Shown: piece after piece, positions 42,176 through 50,260 of the stretch | Numbering within the stretch: position 1 is the first letter of the stretch | Layout of the letters: every line of letters starts with the position of its first letter | Source of the DNA: Pseudobdellovibrionaceae bacterium | GTDB lineage: Bacteria; Bdellovibrionota; Bdellovibrionia; Bdellovibrionales; JAMPXM01 | Length of the DNA: 64,000 nucleotides | NCBI GenBank assembly: GCA_021463345.1 | Contig: JAJTYM010000017.1 | Span: forward strand, 1-64,000 | Direction: 5' to 3' | The notes under the pieces: generated by a model | Database searches by the model: none | The model's input: the letters and a program-made list of their open reading frames with translations, nothing else | What the model was told of the DNA's origin: nothing | Translations under genes and position numbers: made by a program

Positions 42176-44860
42176 TTAAAAGCCCTGCCGGTACGCGAGG
42201 AACGCGCTTCGGCCGATCGGATCGTAGAGCGAACTGTTGAATTCGCTCGCTCCCCCGGAGCCGCCTTCGGGGTCCGAGGGCCTCTCGGTGCCAAGCACGT
42301 TGCGCACGCCGCCGGTCAGGCTGCTTTTGTCGGTGAGCGCGTAACTCACGCCGACGTCGAATTCGGTGTAGTCCCTGATCTTCTTGCCGGAGTCCTCGTC
42401 GACCGCCTTCTGGCCCGGGATCGTTTTCGCGGTGAGGAAGAGCTCGCTTTTCCGCCCTTTGGCGAAGAGGGTGGCGTTGTTGCGCCAGCGTGGGCGGCCC
42501 CACTGGCCGACGATGTCCTCGAAGCCCGCGCCCGGGAACCCTTCGTTTTTGTAGTACAGGAGGTAGGTGAACTCGTCGCGCACGCCCAGGCGAAAGCCTT
42601 TGGCGCGCACGCCCGTCATCCATTCGGTGTTGAAATCCAAACCCGCGATGTCGAGCTTCGAGAGGTTCAGGTTCGGCGCGTGGATCTCGAGGATCTCGTT
42701 GGTCGATGGATCGCGCGTGACCGCGACGCCGTCCCGCGAAAGGTCGCGGCCCGCGAGCTCGGCCTCGGTCATTTTCTCGGGATCGAAACCGACGACGTTG
42801 TCGATCTTGGTGACCCAGCCGTCGAGTGAGGCGTTGAAGTCGCCGCTCGGCTGGAAGACCACGCCCGCGTTGGCGGTGAGCGCCTTCTCTTCCTTCAGGT
42901 CGGGATTGCCGCCGCTCAGGGTCAGGTACTGCTGCGGCACGCAGAAGCTGCCGCCGTTCTGCGCGCAGCCCTTTTTGTCGATGAAAGTGAGGTAACCTTC
43001 GGAGCGCGCGCCGTAGAGCGATTTGAGGCTCGGCGCGAGGAAGCCCGTGCCCACCGACGTCCGCGCCAGCCATTTCGCGTCGGGTTGCCAGCGGAGCGCC
43101 ACCTTCGGGTTCAGGGCGTCGCCGAAATCCGAGTAGTGGTCGTAGCGGCCGGCGACCTGCATCTCGACCGTTCGCGAGAGTGGGATCGAAAACTCGCTGA
43201 AGACCGAGTGGACCTGGCGATCGCCCTTGTTGGAGCTGCCGGCGTTGCCGAGCACTTGGCCGCCGGCGGTTTTCGGATCGGCTTGTTCCTCGAGGCTTTC
43301 GTGGAACGTCGTATGGCCGATGGCGCTGCGCACGGGCCCGGACTCGAGTTCCATGACGTCGCCCGTGAGAAGCAGGTCGATCGTCATCAGTTTTGAAAGG
43401 CCGGTTTGCACGGTCTGGACCTTGGCGTCGTCGATGCTGCCGCGCGAACCGGCCGGCGCGAACGGATCGAAGGCGTTGCCGTCGATCAGGTCGATGACAC
43501 GGTTTGTTTCGAGATAACCGCTCACGCCGCGATCGATGCGACTGAAACGGCTGTAGCCGAGGGAGAGGTCCCACTCCCAGGTGTCCGTGAGGAAACCCTT
43601 CGCGCCCAGGGTGTTGGCGAAGCCGTTCTCCTCGACCTGGGTTTCGCGGTTGCCGGCCTCGGCGAAGCGGTAGCGGATGTCGAGGTCCGCCGCCGGCCGC
43701 GAGGCCGTGCCACCTGGAACGCGGAAAGAGCCCGGCGTCGGAGCGAACGTCCAACGCACTTGTCGCCGGCTCGCCGTGTTGACGTTGTAGAGGGAAACCC
43801 TATCGCTGATCTTGTGTCGGAAGTCGGTGAGCAACGTCAGCTGCTCGAGGCCCGGCAGGGTCGACGCTTGCTCCTGGTAGTTGTACGCGCAGGCTTCGCC
43901 GCCGTTGATCGCGCGTCGACGGTCGGCCGGGCAGGTCGGGTCGGCGATCCAATCGCCGCCGCCGCCCGGGTCTCGGAAAGAGCCCGGGCTGCCGATGAGG
44001 CTGACCCCCTGTCGGCTCCAGTCGCGGTCGCGGCCGTAGAGGATGGCGTTGTTGCGGTAGTTCAGCACCGTCATCAGGCTCGTGCGCTCGCCCGCGGATC
44101 CGGTGGTGAGCGAGATTTCGTACTGCTCGCCGCGCGTTTCCTCGGGGCGCACGTGTTTCAGGCTGATCTCGCTGCCGGTGTAGTTCTTTTTGGTGATGAT
44201 ATTGACCACGCCGCCCAGGGCGTCCGAGCCGTAGAGGGCCGACGCGCCGTCTTTGAGGATCTCGACGCGCTCGACGGCCGCGATCGGGATCATGTTGAGA
44301 TCGACCGCCTCGGCGGCCGGATCTTTCGGCAGGCGCCGGCCGTTGAGCAGCACAAGCGTGCGTTCTCCGCCCAAACCGCGCAGGCCGATCGTGGAGACGC
44401 CGGCGGCCGTGCTGCCGCTGGTCTCGCGCGAGGCGCCGAAGGCCGCGGCGGTCGTCTCGCGCAAGAGGTCCGAGACCGAGCCGCGCCCCGATTTCTGGAT
44501 CGCTTCCTTGTCGACGACCGTGACCGGCGAGGGGCCTTCGACGGAGATGCGCTTGATCCGCGAACCCGTCACTTCCACGCGTTCGATCGGCGTATTCACG
44601 GTGGCGGGCGCGGCTGCCGGAGTCGTCGTGGTTTCGGGCACGTCCACCGTGGTTTCGGGCGCCGAAGTTGGCGCGGTTTCGGGCGCGACTGCTGTGGCTG
44701 TCGGTTCGGCGTTCGCGGCCTCTGGCTCCTGTGCATTCGCCGCCGCCGCCGCCGCGAGCGAGCCGAATATAAGGACGGAGAGCAGGCGATACGGGAACGG
44801 GATTTCCGTCGATCCCGGCGGCCTACGTTTGTCGTTTTGAGTTTCTGATCGCAGCTTCAT
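42176..44860 (-). CDS. TonB-dependent outer-membrane receptor
   Basis: This 894-aa outer-membrane receptor has a signal peptide (LLSVLIFGSLAAAAAANAQ), then a Thr/Pro/Ala-rich linker (about residues 45-88) not usual for receptors. The plug domain runs from VEVTGSRIKR through LRGLGGERTLVLLNGRRLP to LYGSDALGGVVNIITKK, and a 22-strand barrel ends in Phe (AFLAYRQGF). The plug type, with GSRI and NMIPIAAVERVEILKDG, is that of receptors for iron chelates, carbohydrates or peptides; the ligand cannot be named. Two Cys pairs (PTCPADR/EACAY and KGCAQ/SFCVP) suggest disulfides in extracellular loops. GAGGGGG precedes ATG. It is the first gene of the operon, 26 bp before tonB. Confidence 0.94.
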   Translation of the reverse strand: MKLRSETQNDKRRPPGSTEIPFPYRLLSVLIFGSLAAAAAANAQEPEAANAEPTATAVAPETAPTSAPETTVDVPETTTTPAAAPATVNTPIERVEVTGSRIKRISVEGPSPVTVVDKEAIQKSGRGSVSDLLRETTAAAFGASRETSGSTAAGVSTIGLRGLGGERTLVLLNGRRLPKDPAAEAVDLNMIPIAAVERVEILKDGASALYGSDALGGVVNIITKKNYTGSEISLKHVRPEETRGEQYEISLTTGSAGERTSLMTVLNYRNNAILYGRDRDWSRQGVSLIGSPGSFRDPGGGGDWIADPTCPADRRRAINGGEACAYNYQEQASTLPGLEQLTLLTDFRHKISDRVSLYNVNTASRRQVRWTFAPTPGSFRVPGGTASRPAADLDIRYRFAEAGNRETQVEENGFANTLGAKGFLTDTWEWDLSLGYSRFSRIDRGVSGYLETNRVIDLIDGNAFDPFAPAGSRGSIDDAKVQTVQTGLSKLMTIDLLLTGDVMELESGPVRSAIGHTTFHESLEEQADPKTAGGQVLGNAGSSNKGDRQVHSVFSEFSIPLSRTVEMQVAGRYDHYSDFGDALNPKVALRWQPDAKWLARTSVGTGFLAPSLKSLYGARSEGYLTFIDKKGCAQNGGSFCVPQQYLTLSGGNPDLKEEKALTANAGVVFQPSGDFNASLDGWVTKIDNVVGFDPEKMTEAELAGRDLSRDGVAVTRDPSTNEILEIHAPNLNLSKLDIAGLDFNTEWMTGVRAKGFRLGVRDEFTYLLYYKNEGFPGAGFEDIVGQWGRPRWRNNATLFAKGRKSELFLTAKTIPGQKAVDEDSGKKIRDYTEFDVGVSYALTDKSSLTGGVRNVLGTERPSDPEGGSGGASEFNSSLYDPIGRSAFLAYRQGF

Positions 44861-45507
44861 TGAGAGCCCCCTCTGTTCTTATGCACCGTTCCCGCTCGTT
44901 CACCGCAGTCAGCCGCTGAGCCCACCCGCGCTCGCGACCGTCATCGCTATTGCCTGAAGTTGCACCAACCATGCCGCGCGAAACGCACCACTCGCGTACG
45001 ACCTCGTCGCGCTCGATCGCGCGCATGAATCGTTCTCGTGGCGGCGCCGCGCTCGCCGGTTCTTCGTTCATGGGAAGGGTCGAGCGGCCGCAAGCCCGCG
45101 CTGTCGCTCGCTGTGAATGGAAAGGGAAAAGAGGATTTGAAGGCGTGAGCGGCCGATCGCAGCATTGACCCCTTCCATGAGGCATGAACCGAGAGGCATT
45201 GGACCGAGAAGCGTCGAGACGAAAAGCTTCGAGCCGTTCTGACCGCGGAACGACACTCTCGCCTCGGGTCGAATGTGGCTTTTGCAATGGATGTGCCGCC
45301 GCTCCGGTGTCGAAACGGCGCCAGTCCGCTTCGAGCACGGGAGCGCGGCGCGTGTTCCCTATTCGCCGCGCGTTCGGCCGTGGTGGGAGGGGATTGCCTC
45401 CTCACCCGTCGCGCGGCCCGGCCCCATCGATTCCCGGCTCGGCTCACTGATTGCTTCATGTGGCCGACATTGTCGGATCACGTCTATGAACAGTGAGGAG
45501 ATGAAGA
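44861..45507. other. Long gap upstream of the TonB receptor operon
   Basis: About 650 bp separate the receptor from a plus-strand gene. Open frames here are the usual high-GC noise, without ribosome sites or recognisable protein. I looked for cobalamin, TPP and Fur-box-like sequences and saw no convincing match. Promoters for both flanking genes must lie here. Confidence 0.5.
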
Positions 45508-46098
45508 GTGAAAAAAATTTTCCTGTCCCTGATGATTTCGTGTATCGGTTTCACGAGTGTTTCCGAGGCCGACGTGCGCTCGAAGCAAGCCGGCGATCAG
45601 TACATCAAAGTCAGTCGCGACGAAGCCGATAGCGTGCGATTCGATTTATGCGACACTTCGGGCTTCGATGAGGTCTGCGACCAAATCGGGGATCGGTCTT
45701 ACACGGAAGCCGAGCTCGATCGGATCCGCAAAAAGTACTATGCGAAAGCGGCTGGAATCCTGACGTCCGAAGTCGTGGTGGGAACGGTCGTGGCTTATGC
45801 CAGCGCCTACTATATCGGCGGCAACATCGCCAGTCTCATCATCTCGTATATCGACTCGTATACCAACCTCTCTCTCCTCGTTCAACTGAGAGTCGGAATC
45901 ATCAGCGCGACGGGCTCCGCCGGCGCCGGGGTTTGGGCGACCGCCAAGGCGAGCACGGCATGGTTGAATCCCATGACCCGTTACAGAAAGGGCCAGACCG
46001 TTCGCCGCGCGATCGTTTCGGATCAGGAAGTTCTCACCAAGATGAGCATCCAAGAGTTCGCCGACACGCTTTCGGGTCTTCTCGCGGAGCTGGGCTGA
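45508..46098 (+). CDS. Exported or membrane protein of unknown function
   Basis: This 196-aa protein begins with a signal peptide (MKKIFLSLMISCIGFTSVSE) under a good ribosome site (GAGGAG, 7 nt before GTG). The mature part has an acidic region with two Cys (DLCDTSGF, EVCDQIG). Two hydrophobic segments follow (about residues 84-108, LTSEVVVGTVVAYASAYYIGG onward, and about 125-145, RVGIISATGSAGAGVWATA). The C-terminal tail is charged. The base composition is nearer 55% GC than 65%. I recognise no family. It could be an immunity-type or envelope protein, and the neighbouring accessory genes give no clear partner. Confidence 0.72.
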   Translation: MKKIFLSLMISCIGFTSVSEADVRSKQAGDQYIKVSRDEADSVRFDLCDTSGFDEVCDQIGDRSYTEAELDRIRKKYYAKAAGILTSEVVVGTVVAYASAYYIGGNIASLIISYIDSYTNLSLLVQLRVGIISATGSAGAGVWATAKASTAWLNPMTRYRKGQTVRRAIVSDQEVLTKMSIQEFADTLSGLLAELG

Positions 46099-46152
46099 GC
46101 TCGGTTCTTCGCGACGGGACAGGGGCGCGGTCCGAGGGTGATTGAGAGTGAC

Positions 46153-46174
46153 CGACCTGCGTCCGTGCAGGTCG
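46153..46174 (+). terminator. Hairpin after the two-TM protein gene
   Basis: CGACCTGC pairs perfectly with GCAGGTCG around a 6-nt loop, 55 bp after the stop. No T run follows. It touches the end of the antitoxin-like remnant. Confidence 0.4.
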
Positions 46175-46283
46175 ATCGGCGCATCAACGTTTGGTAGGGG
46201 ACGTCCATCTTGAGCGCCAGCGCCTTGAGCTCGGTCGAGGAATGGAAGTCTCTCAGATCTTAGCCGTCAATGTACAGAATGAG
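46173..46283 (-). pseudogene. Remnant of a BrnA/CopG-type antitoxin
   Basis: On the minus strand the frame reads LILYIDG, a TAA, then TELKALALKMDVPYQTLMRR. The pattern of a beta strand followed by LKALAxxxxVPYQTLI is the ribbon-helix-helix core of BrnA/CopG antitoxins. The in-frame stop and the lack of a start or of the C-terminal end mark it as decayed. No toxin gene is seen next to it. The identification rests on a short motif. Confidence 0.42.
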
Positions 46284-46296
46284 CGTCGCGAGCAAG

Positions 46297-47373
46297 CTAT
46301 TGGCCTGGAATGACCGAAAGCGCGTTCCAAAGCTCATGAAGCTTTTCTTTATCCAATGGACCGAGGCCTCCGCAAATCCTGGCGCTTGGGGCCTGATTTC
46401 GATCCTCCCACATTCCCATCATGATACCAACGACTTCTCCCCTGGAGTTCACTATGGGGCCGCCGCTGTTGCCATGCCCACAATCGAAATCGGCAAAGAT
46501 CATGTGTCTTTCAAAAAGCATTTCCCAAAAGGGGCTTATATGGTTTTGGCTTTTCTCTATCCAAGTCCTCGTATTCATCGCCTTCCCAACGCTCACGAAC
46601 ATTGCCTTGCCGTCTGAATCGGGAGCCCCAACTCGGTTGCGGTCGTTCGTTCGATCTGGAAACCCGATCAGGTAAAGCGTGTCTCCAGCTTTGGGTTTCG
46701 CCCTCGCCGTTCTGAGCGGAGCTTGGGCGATTTTAGATCCGAGGCTCAGTTCGATGATATCGCTCAGGCGGCCAAGACCGTTCGTCATTGAGTTTTTCGT
46801 CCCGTTATAGAGCCTTGGATCTGGATTAAAGAGAGTCAGCCAAGCCCGATCTGTTGTCGGATCGAAGATCGGCTCTTGATCGGCGTTTGTAGCGCCAAAG
46901 AAAACGGAGTGGCCAATGAGGCGTCGCCGGATACTGGAGCTATCTCGAGCTTTCGCGGAGATCACGTGTTCGGAAAGGACTTCATAGAAGTTGTGCAAGT
47001 TCGTGTATAGGGTCGTTTGCTCATTGAGCAAAAATGCCGACCCTCCGCCCATTTGCGCGAACAAAGGACAGGATTTAACCGCGTCTCGTTCGCACTCCGC
47101 GATTTGGAGCGCCCGCCACCAATCGCCGTCGGCATTCAGCCGACTTTTCTTCCCGGCTACTGAATTGGTGTCGGACATATCAAGAATGACGTCGACTTGT
47201 CCCCCCTGGCTGATGATTTTATACACGGATTTGGAGGCTGCTCGAACTGATGGCGGGATAGATGGATCGTCTGTTCGAAAGAATCCGGGAAGAGCCGAGG
47301 CTGAAACGGCTATTTGTAGAACGGCTATGAGGGATGAAAATTGAATCATCAGCCCGTCGATTTTCGGTGACAT
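46297..47373 (-). CDS. Secreted trypsin-like serine protease
   Basis: This is a probable S1-family endoprotease of 358 aa with a signal sequence (MIQFSSLIAVLQIAVSASA after a short n-region). The catalytic Ser lies in DCGHGNSGGPIVNSRGEVVG, the S1 hallmark. A candidate catalytic His is in LYTNLHNFYEVLSEH, and the Asp may be in DRAWLTLF or LSDIIELSLG. Cys in ERDAVKSCP, FDCGHG and RICGG may form disulfides. ATG 47373 has GAGAGG 8 nt upstream; GTG 47376 is next to it. The gene is more AT-rich (near 50% GC) than its surroundings, a sign of transfer. Confidence 0.82.
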   Translation of the reverse strand: MSPKIDGLMIQFSSLIAVLQIAVSASALPGFFRTDDPSIPPSVRAASKSVYKIISQGGQVDVILDMSDTNSVAGKKSRLNADGDWWRALQIAECERDAVKSCPLFAQMGGGSAFLLNEQTTLYTNLHNFYEVLSEHVISAKARDSSSIRRRLIGHSVFFGATNADQEPIFDPTTDRAWLTLFNPDPRLYNGTKNSMTNGLGRLSDIIELSLGSKIAQAPLRTARAKPKAGDTLYLIGFPDRTNDRNRVGAPDSDGKAMFVSVGKAMNTRTWIEKSQNHISPFWEMLFERHMIFADFDCGHGNSGGPIVNSRGEVVGIMMGMWEDRNQAPSARICGGLGPLDKEKLHELWNALSVIPGQ

Positions 47374-47389
47374 CACTTGAACCTCTCAT

Positions 47390-49450
47390 TCAGAAGAACA
47401 GACCCTCACAAGAGCCGGGCGTGCCCGCCGCCGGCCCGGCGGGCATCGGTCGGGTCGAGTTCCGCCGATCTAAAACACGGTAGATGGAACCTTCGGCGTA
47501 TGCCGGGTCGGTCTTTCGCAGGTACTGGTCGACGCCATAGAGGAATCCCGATCTGAAGTAAGAGTCGATGGACTGGCGGGCCGCGAACTCCTTTTCGTTT
47601 TGGAAGTACTCCAGGTCCCGGTCCTTGAAAACCGGCACTCTCGCGAAAATCTCCCGGTGCCGCGCGAAGTCCACGTTCAGGCCGCTCAGGTCCTTCAGGA
47701 CGAATCGGCCCGTCGGAACGCCGTTCGATCCGACTTCGACAAGGACGTTTTGCGCATGTGCCTCGTGCGAAACACCATGGCGTTCGCGCAGTTCCAGCAG
47801 CAGATCATGGAGCGGCGCCGCCAAGCGATCCTTGAGGAATTCCGATCGCGATACCCCTAGGCTCGCCGCGATCCCACCGCTGAAATCCCGGCCTCTCTCA
47901 AGAGAGTAAAAGGAAAAGAGGGGGATGAGCCCCTGGACAGGCCGGTTCGGTTCCAGAAGACGGACGATCTGACCCCCTCTCTCGAAACCCTTTGGGATGA
48001 GGCCGAAAGGTTCCGGGAGGAAGAGGACCCGCGGATCCCGCCCCGCCAAGGACCTCAAGAACATCGAGTGGCCGACGCTTCGACTCACCTCTCCAGAGGG
48101 AACCGTCCGTTTCGTACCGGCGATCTCGAGAGCTAAAGACGTTTTGACGTAGAATTGGCGGCCAGACGACATCGAGCGCACCGTCAGCGTGCGGTTTGAG
48201 CTTCCCGGGGTGGCGACGAATTCGAACGTGCTCTCATAACGCGAGATCAAATGCCGGTATTCGGTTTCGCTGAGGGGATGGACGAAGAACGCGTGGAACT
48301 TCCTGCCGTCGCGCTCTCTCGCGAGTTCGGAGCGCACGGCGGATGGGAGGCTCTCGAGGTCCAGCGCGAGAGAAAGATCCTCCTCCGGGATCCAGACCGT
48401 TCGGATCGGGAAACTGAGGCCGGCCTCGGGCCGATAGACCCATGGGAGATGATTGTTTTTGGGGCTCGCGATCACTGCGGGGTCGACCGATTTCGGGTTT
48501 TCCTTCTGCTCGAAAAAAAGCAGCCTTCGGTGTCGCGGTGAGACGTCGGTGAGACGGCCAAACTTCATCTGGAAGTCGTGGATTTCAGCCAGTAACTCGT
48601 TGGCGTTGAGCCTGGCGGGGCGCGTGAACCTCAGCAATTCGTCAGGCCATTTGTAATAGGATCGCCACTTCGCGAACACGTATTCTTTGACGTCGGCCTC
48701 GGTCAGGCGGCTCACTTCGAGAAGCTCTTTGTTCGCGAGGTGCGGATGGCGCCCTGAGAGCTCGCGGAAGACCGCGACCTCCCTGGCGACCGCCAGGTAC
48801 TCGTCCAGGAAGGACGAAAACGCCTGTTGGATCCCCAAGGGCGCGTCTTTTCGCTGTAGAATGCGGTCGATGAGCATCGGCAGCAGCGGACGGTTTAGAA
48901 AGTGCTGCGCCTCATGGGCGAGACCGAACACCGGATGCTTCGCGTACCGATCCGAAAGGTGAATGGAGGGCGGCGAGCCATCGGCGGGGAAATACAGAGC
49001 CGAGCGCACTCCGGATACGAGCTCGTTTTCGTGGACCATGACCCCCATGAACCGGACGAAATCGTACATTTCCTTCAGAACCGGCGCGGAATCCAGGTAT
49101 CCCTTGAATGACCGTGAGGCGGATCGGCCGAACTGCGTGCCGTCCTCCAGTCCGCCTTCACGCGCTGTTACCGTGGAATACTGAATGACGTCGCCCTGAT
49201 GGAGCATGACCTGATAAAAGTCCCGCTCAGTCCGAATCGCCAGCGAGTTCTCCCGCTCCTCGATAACGTAGTTCTCCGGAGCGAGGTCTTTGAGAACGAG
49301 ATTTCGGAGCGCGGTCCAGTCACTGAACGCCGCCGGGACTTCACGGACCCGCAGAGGAGCCACCAGCTGATCCGTCGCCGCGAATGCGGTGGCCGCGAGG
49401 AGGGTCAGAACCAGGAGCCCAATTTGAGCAAACAGGTGTCGAATGTTCAT
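47390..49450 (-). CDS. Exported protein joining an HExxH region to an IucA/IucC-like region
   Basis: This 686-aa protein begins with a clear signal peptide (LFAQIGLLVLTLLAATAFA). The N-terminal half carries HPVFGLAHEAQHFLNRPLLP (HExxH at 179-183) followed by FLDEYLAVAREVA (216-225), the order expected of a zincin with a downstream acidic ligand. The C-terminal half resembles IucA/IucC siderophore synthetases. FFVHPLSETEYRHL (388-401) parallels their HPWQ box, FYVKTSLALEIAGTKRT (433-449) the KxS...LRT strand, HEAHAQNVLVEV (562-573) the EAHxQN box, and GRFVLKDLSGLNVD the following Arg/Lys-Asp motif. Those enzymes are cytoplasmic and use ATP, so export is unexpected. It lies 16 bp before the trypsin-like gene and is probably co-transcribed with it. 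The C-terminal match is by motif only. Confidence 0.62.
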   Translation of the reverse strand: MNIRHLFAQIGLLVLTLLAATAFAATDQLVAPLRVREVPAAFSDWTALRNLVLKDLAPENYVIEERENSLAIRTERDFYQVMLHQGDVIQYSTVTAREGGLEDGTQFGRSASRSFKGYLDSAPVLKEMYDFVRFMGVMVHENELVSGVRSALYFPADGSPPSIHLSDRYAKHPVFGLAHEAQHFLNRPLLPMLIDRILQRKDAPLGIQQAFSSFLDEYLAVAREVAVFRELSGRHPHLANKELLEVSRLTEADVKEYVFAKWRSYYKWPDELLRFTRPARLNANELLAEIHDFQMKFGRLTDVSPRHRRLLFFEQKENPKSVDPAVIASPKNNHLPWVYRPEAGLSFPIRTVWIPEEDLSLALDLESLPSAVRSELARERDGRKFHAFFVHPLSETEYRHLISRYESTFEFVATPGSSNRTLTVRSMSSGRQFYVKTSLALEIAGTKRTVPSGEVSRSVGHSMFLRSLAGRDPRVLFLPEPFGLIPKGFERGGQIVRLLEPNRPVQGLIPLFSFYSLERGRDFSGGIAASLGVSRSEFLKDRLAAPLHDLLLELRERHGVSHEAHAQNVLVEVGSNGVPTGRFVLKDLSGLNVDFARHREIFARVPVFKDRDLEYFQNEKEFAARQSIDSYFRSGFLYGVDQYLRKTDPAYAEGSIYRVLDRRNSTRPMPAGPAAGTPGSCEGLFF

Positions 49451-49574
49451 ACAACTCTCGTTCCGGGCGCCTGAAAACAGGCGGCCTGATCACCGTCTGT
49501 GGCGGAGGCCGGTTCAGACGATTTGGCTCGCAAGATTCGTTCCTAGATGCGGTGTTGCCCATTGGCGGAGCGGG

Positions 49575-49635
49575 CCGCGTTTGGAGCCGCCGAGAGTTCT
49601 GATACGGGGTCGGGTCGTTGACGAGGGGGCCTAAG
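49575..49635 (-). pseudogene. Duplicated fragment of the mlaD 3' end
   Basis: These 61 bp match 50316-50387 inside mlaD in two blocks (CCGCGTTTGGANCCGCCGAG and GGTCGGGTCGTTGACGAGGG), with an 11-bp deletion between them. Read on the minus strand it still gives LGPLVNDPT, like LGALVNDPT of MlaD. It is a direct repeat lying 740 bp from the source. Confidence 0.75.
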
Positions 49636-49902
49636 AAGCGAAATCGCCACGCAAGCGGGCGAATTCAACTGATTGACGGACGAGCCCGTGGCGGGCGGAG
49701 TACCAGAAACCTTATTTTCCCAATTTTCCAAAACAAACGTAGAATCTTTGATGTTGCTCCGAAAGGCGCCGATGGCTTCTCTTTCCGCCTCCGAGAGGTT
49801 TCTGCCGGCGGCGAGTTCACCAAGTCTTTTGAGGATGCCTTGTCCTTCCCCTTCAACGCGACGCTGATCGTTTCTCGTCGCCTTCCTCGCTGATATTTTG
49901 CA

Positions 49903-50154
49903 TTGAGCGGAAGAGGGGGCTGTGGGATTGGCCGGCAGGCGATTGTACTCGATAAGCTGTTGAGGCAGGTTTAAGCGGTTTCGCAGCGTCTCGCGGTTCG
50001 GGCCGCGCAGAACGGCCTCGGTTTCAACTCGAACTACGTCAACGTCGCCATCCAAAGGTTCGGAAAAAACGTGGGATCAAACAGATTCGGCGTAATCGTT
50101 GGGAAGAACGAACGGCTTGCAAGACCGTTGGATGCCAGAGCGGAGATTGAATAA
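49903..50154 (+). pseudogene. C-terminal remnant of an unidentified gene with an in-frame stop
   Basis: The plus-strand frame reads CGIGRQAIVLDKLLRQV, a TAA at 49972-49974, then AVSQRLAVRAAQNGLGFNSN and on to ARPLDARAEIE with a final TAA. Both parts use codons like real genes. It looks like the tail of a gene broken by a stop, with the 5' part lost. No family is recognised. Confidence 0.3.
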
Positions 50155-50229
50155 TAAGTGAAAAACAGGAGAGTTCTTGTTTTCGCGTCTTTTCTTCACG
50201 GGTCGTTTTTTACGCGCGGAAGGGGCATA

Positions 50230-50258
50230 CGCAAAAAGGTGCGTGTCACCTTTTTGCG
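50230..50258 (-). terminator. Terminator hairpin of the mla operon
   Basis: CGCAAAAAGGTG pairs perfectly with CACCTTTTTGCG (12 bp, 5-nt loop), starting 2 bp past the mlaD stop. The position directly at the operon end supports a terminator, although the U run lies within the stem rather than after it. Confidence 0.6.
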
Positions 50259-50260
50259 GG

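Larger units (their letters stand above)
49451..50260. other. Gene-poor stretch with decayed fragments
   Basis: About 800 bp hold no intact gene. Present are a copy of the mlaD tail (49575-49635), a plus-strand gene remnant (49903-50154) and a terminator-like hairpin (50230-50258). A minus-strand frame at about 49640-49880 has some coding character (for example GRNLSEAEREAIGAFRSN) but no start I can support. Confidence 0.6.

Noticed and set aside
44823-45459. Several 60-170-residue frames upstream of the TonB receptor
   Set aside because: Arg/Ser/Pro-rich high-GC noise without ribosome sites or motifs.
44861-45507. Riboswitch upstream of the TonB receptor
   Set aside because: Looked for cobalamin- and TPP-type conserved boxes on the minus strand and found none.
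49543-50055. 170-aa minus-strand frame in the decayed stretch
   Set aside because: The middle part looks coding, but the start lies antisense to another remnant and the end runs out of frame through the mlaD copy. Left as undecided.
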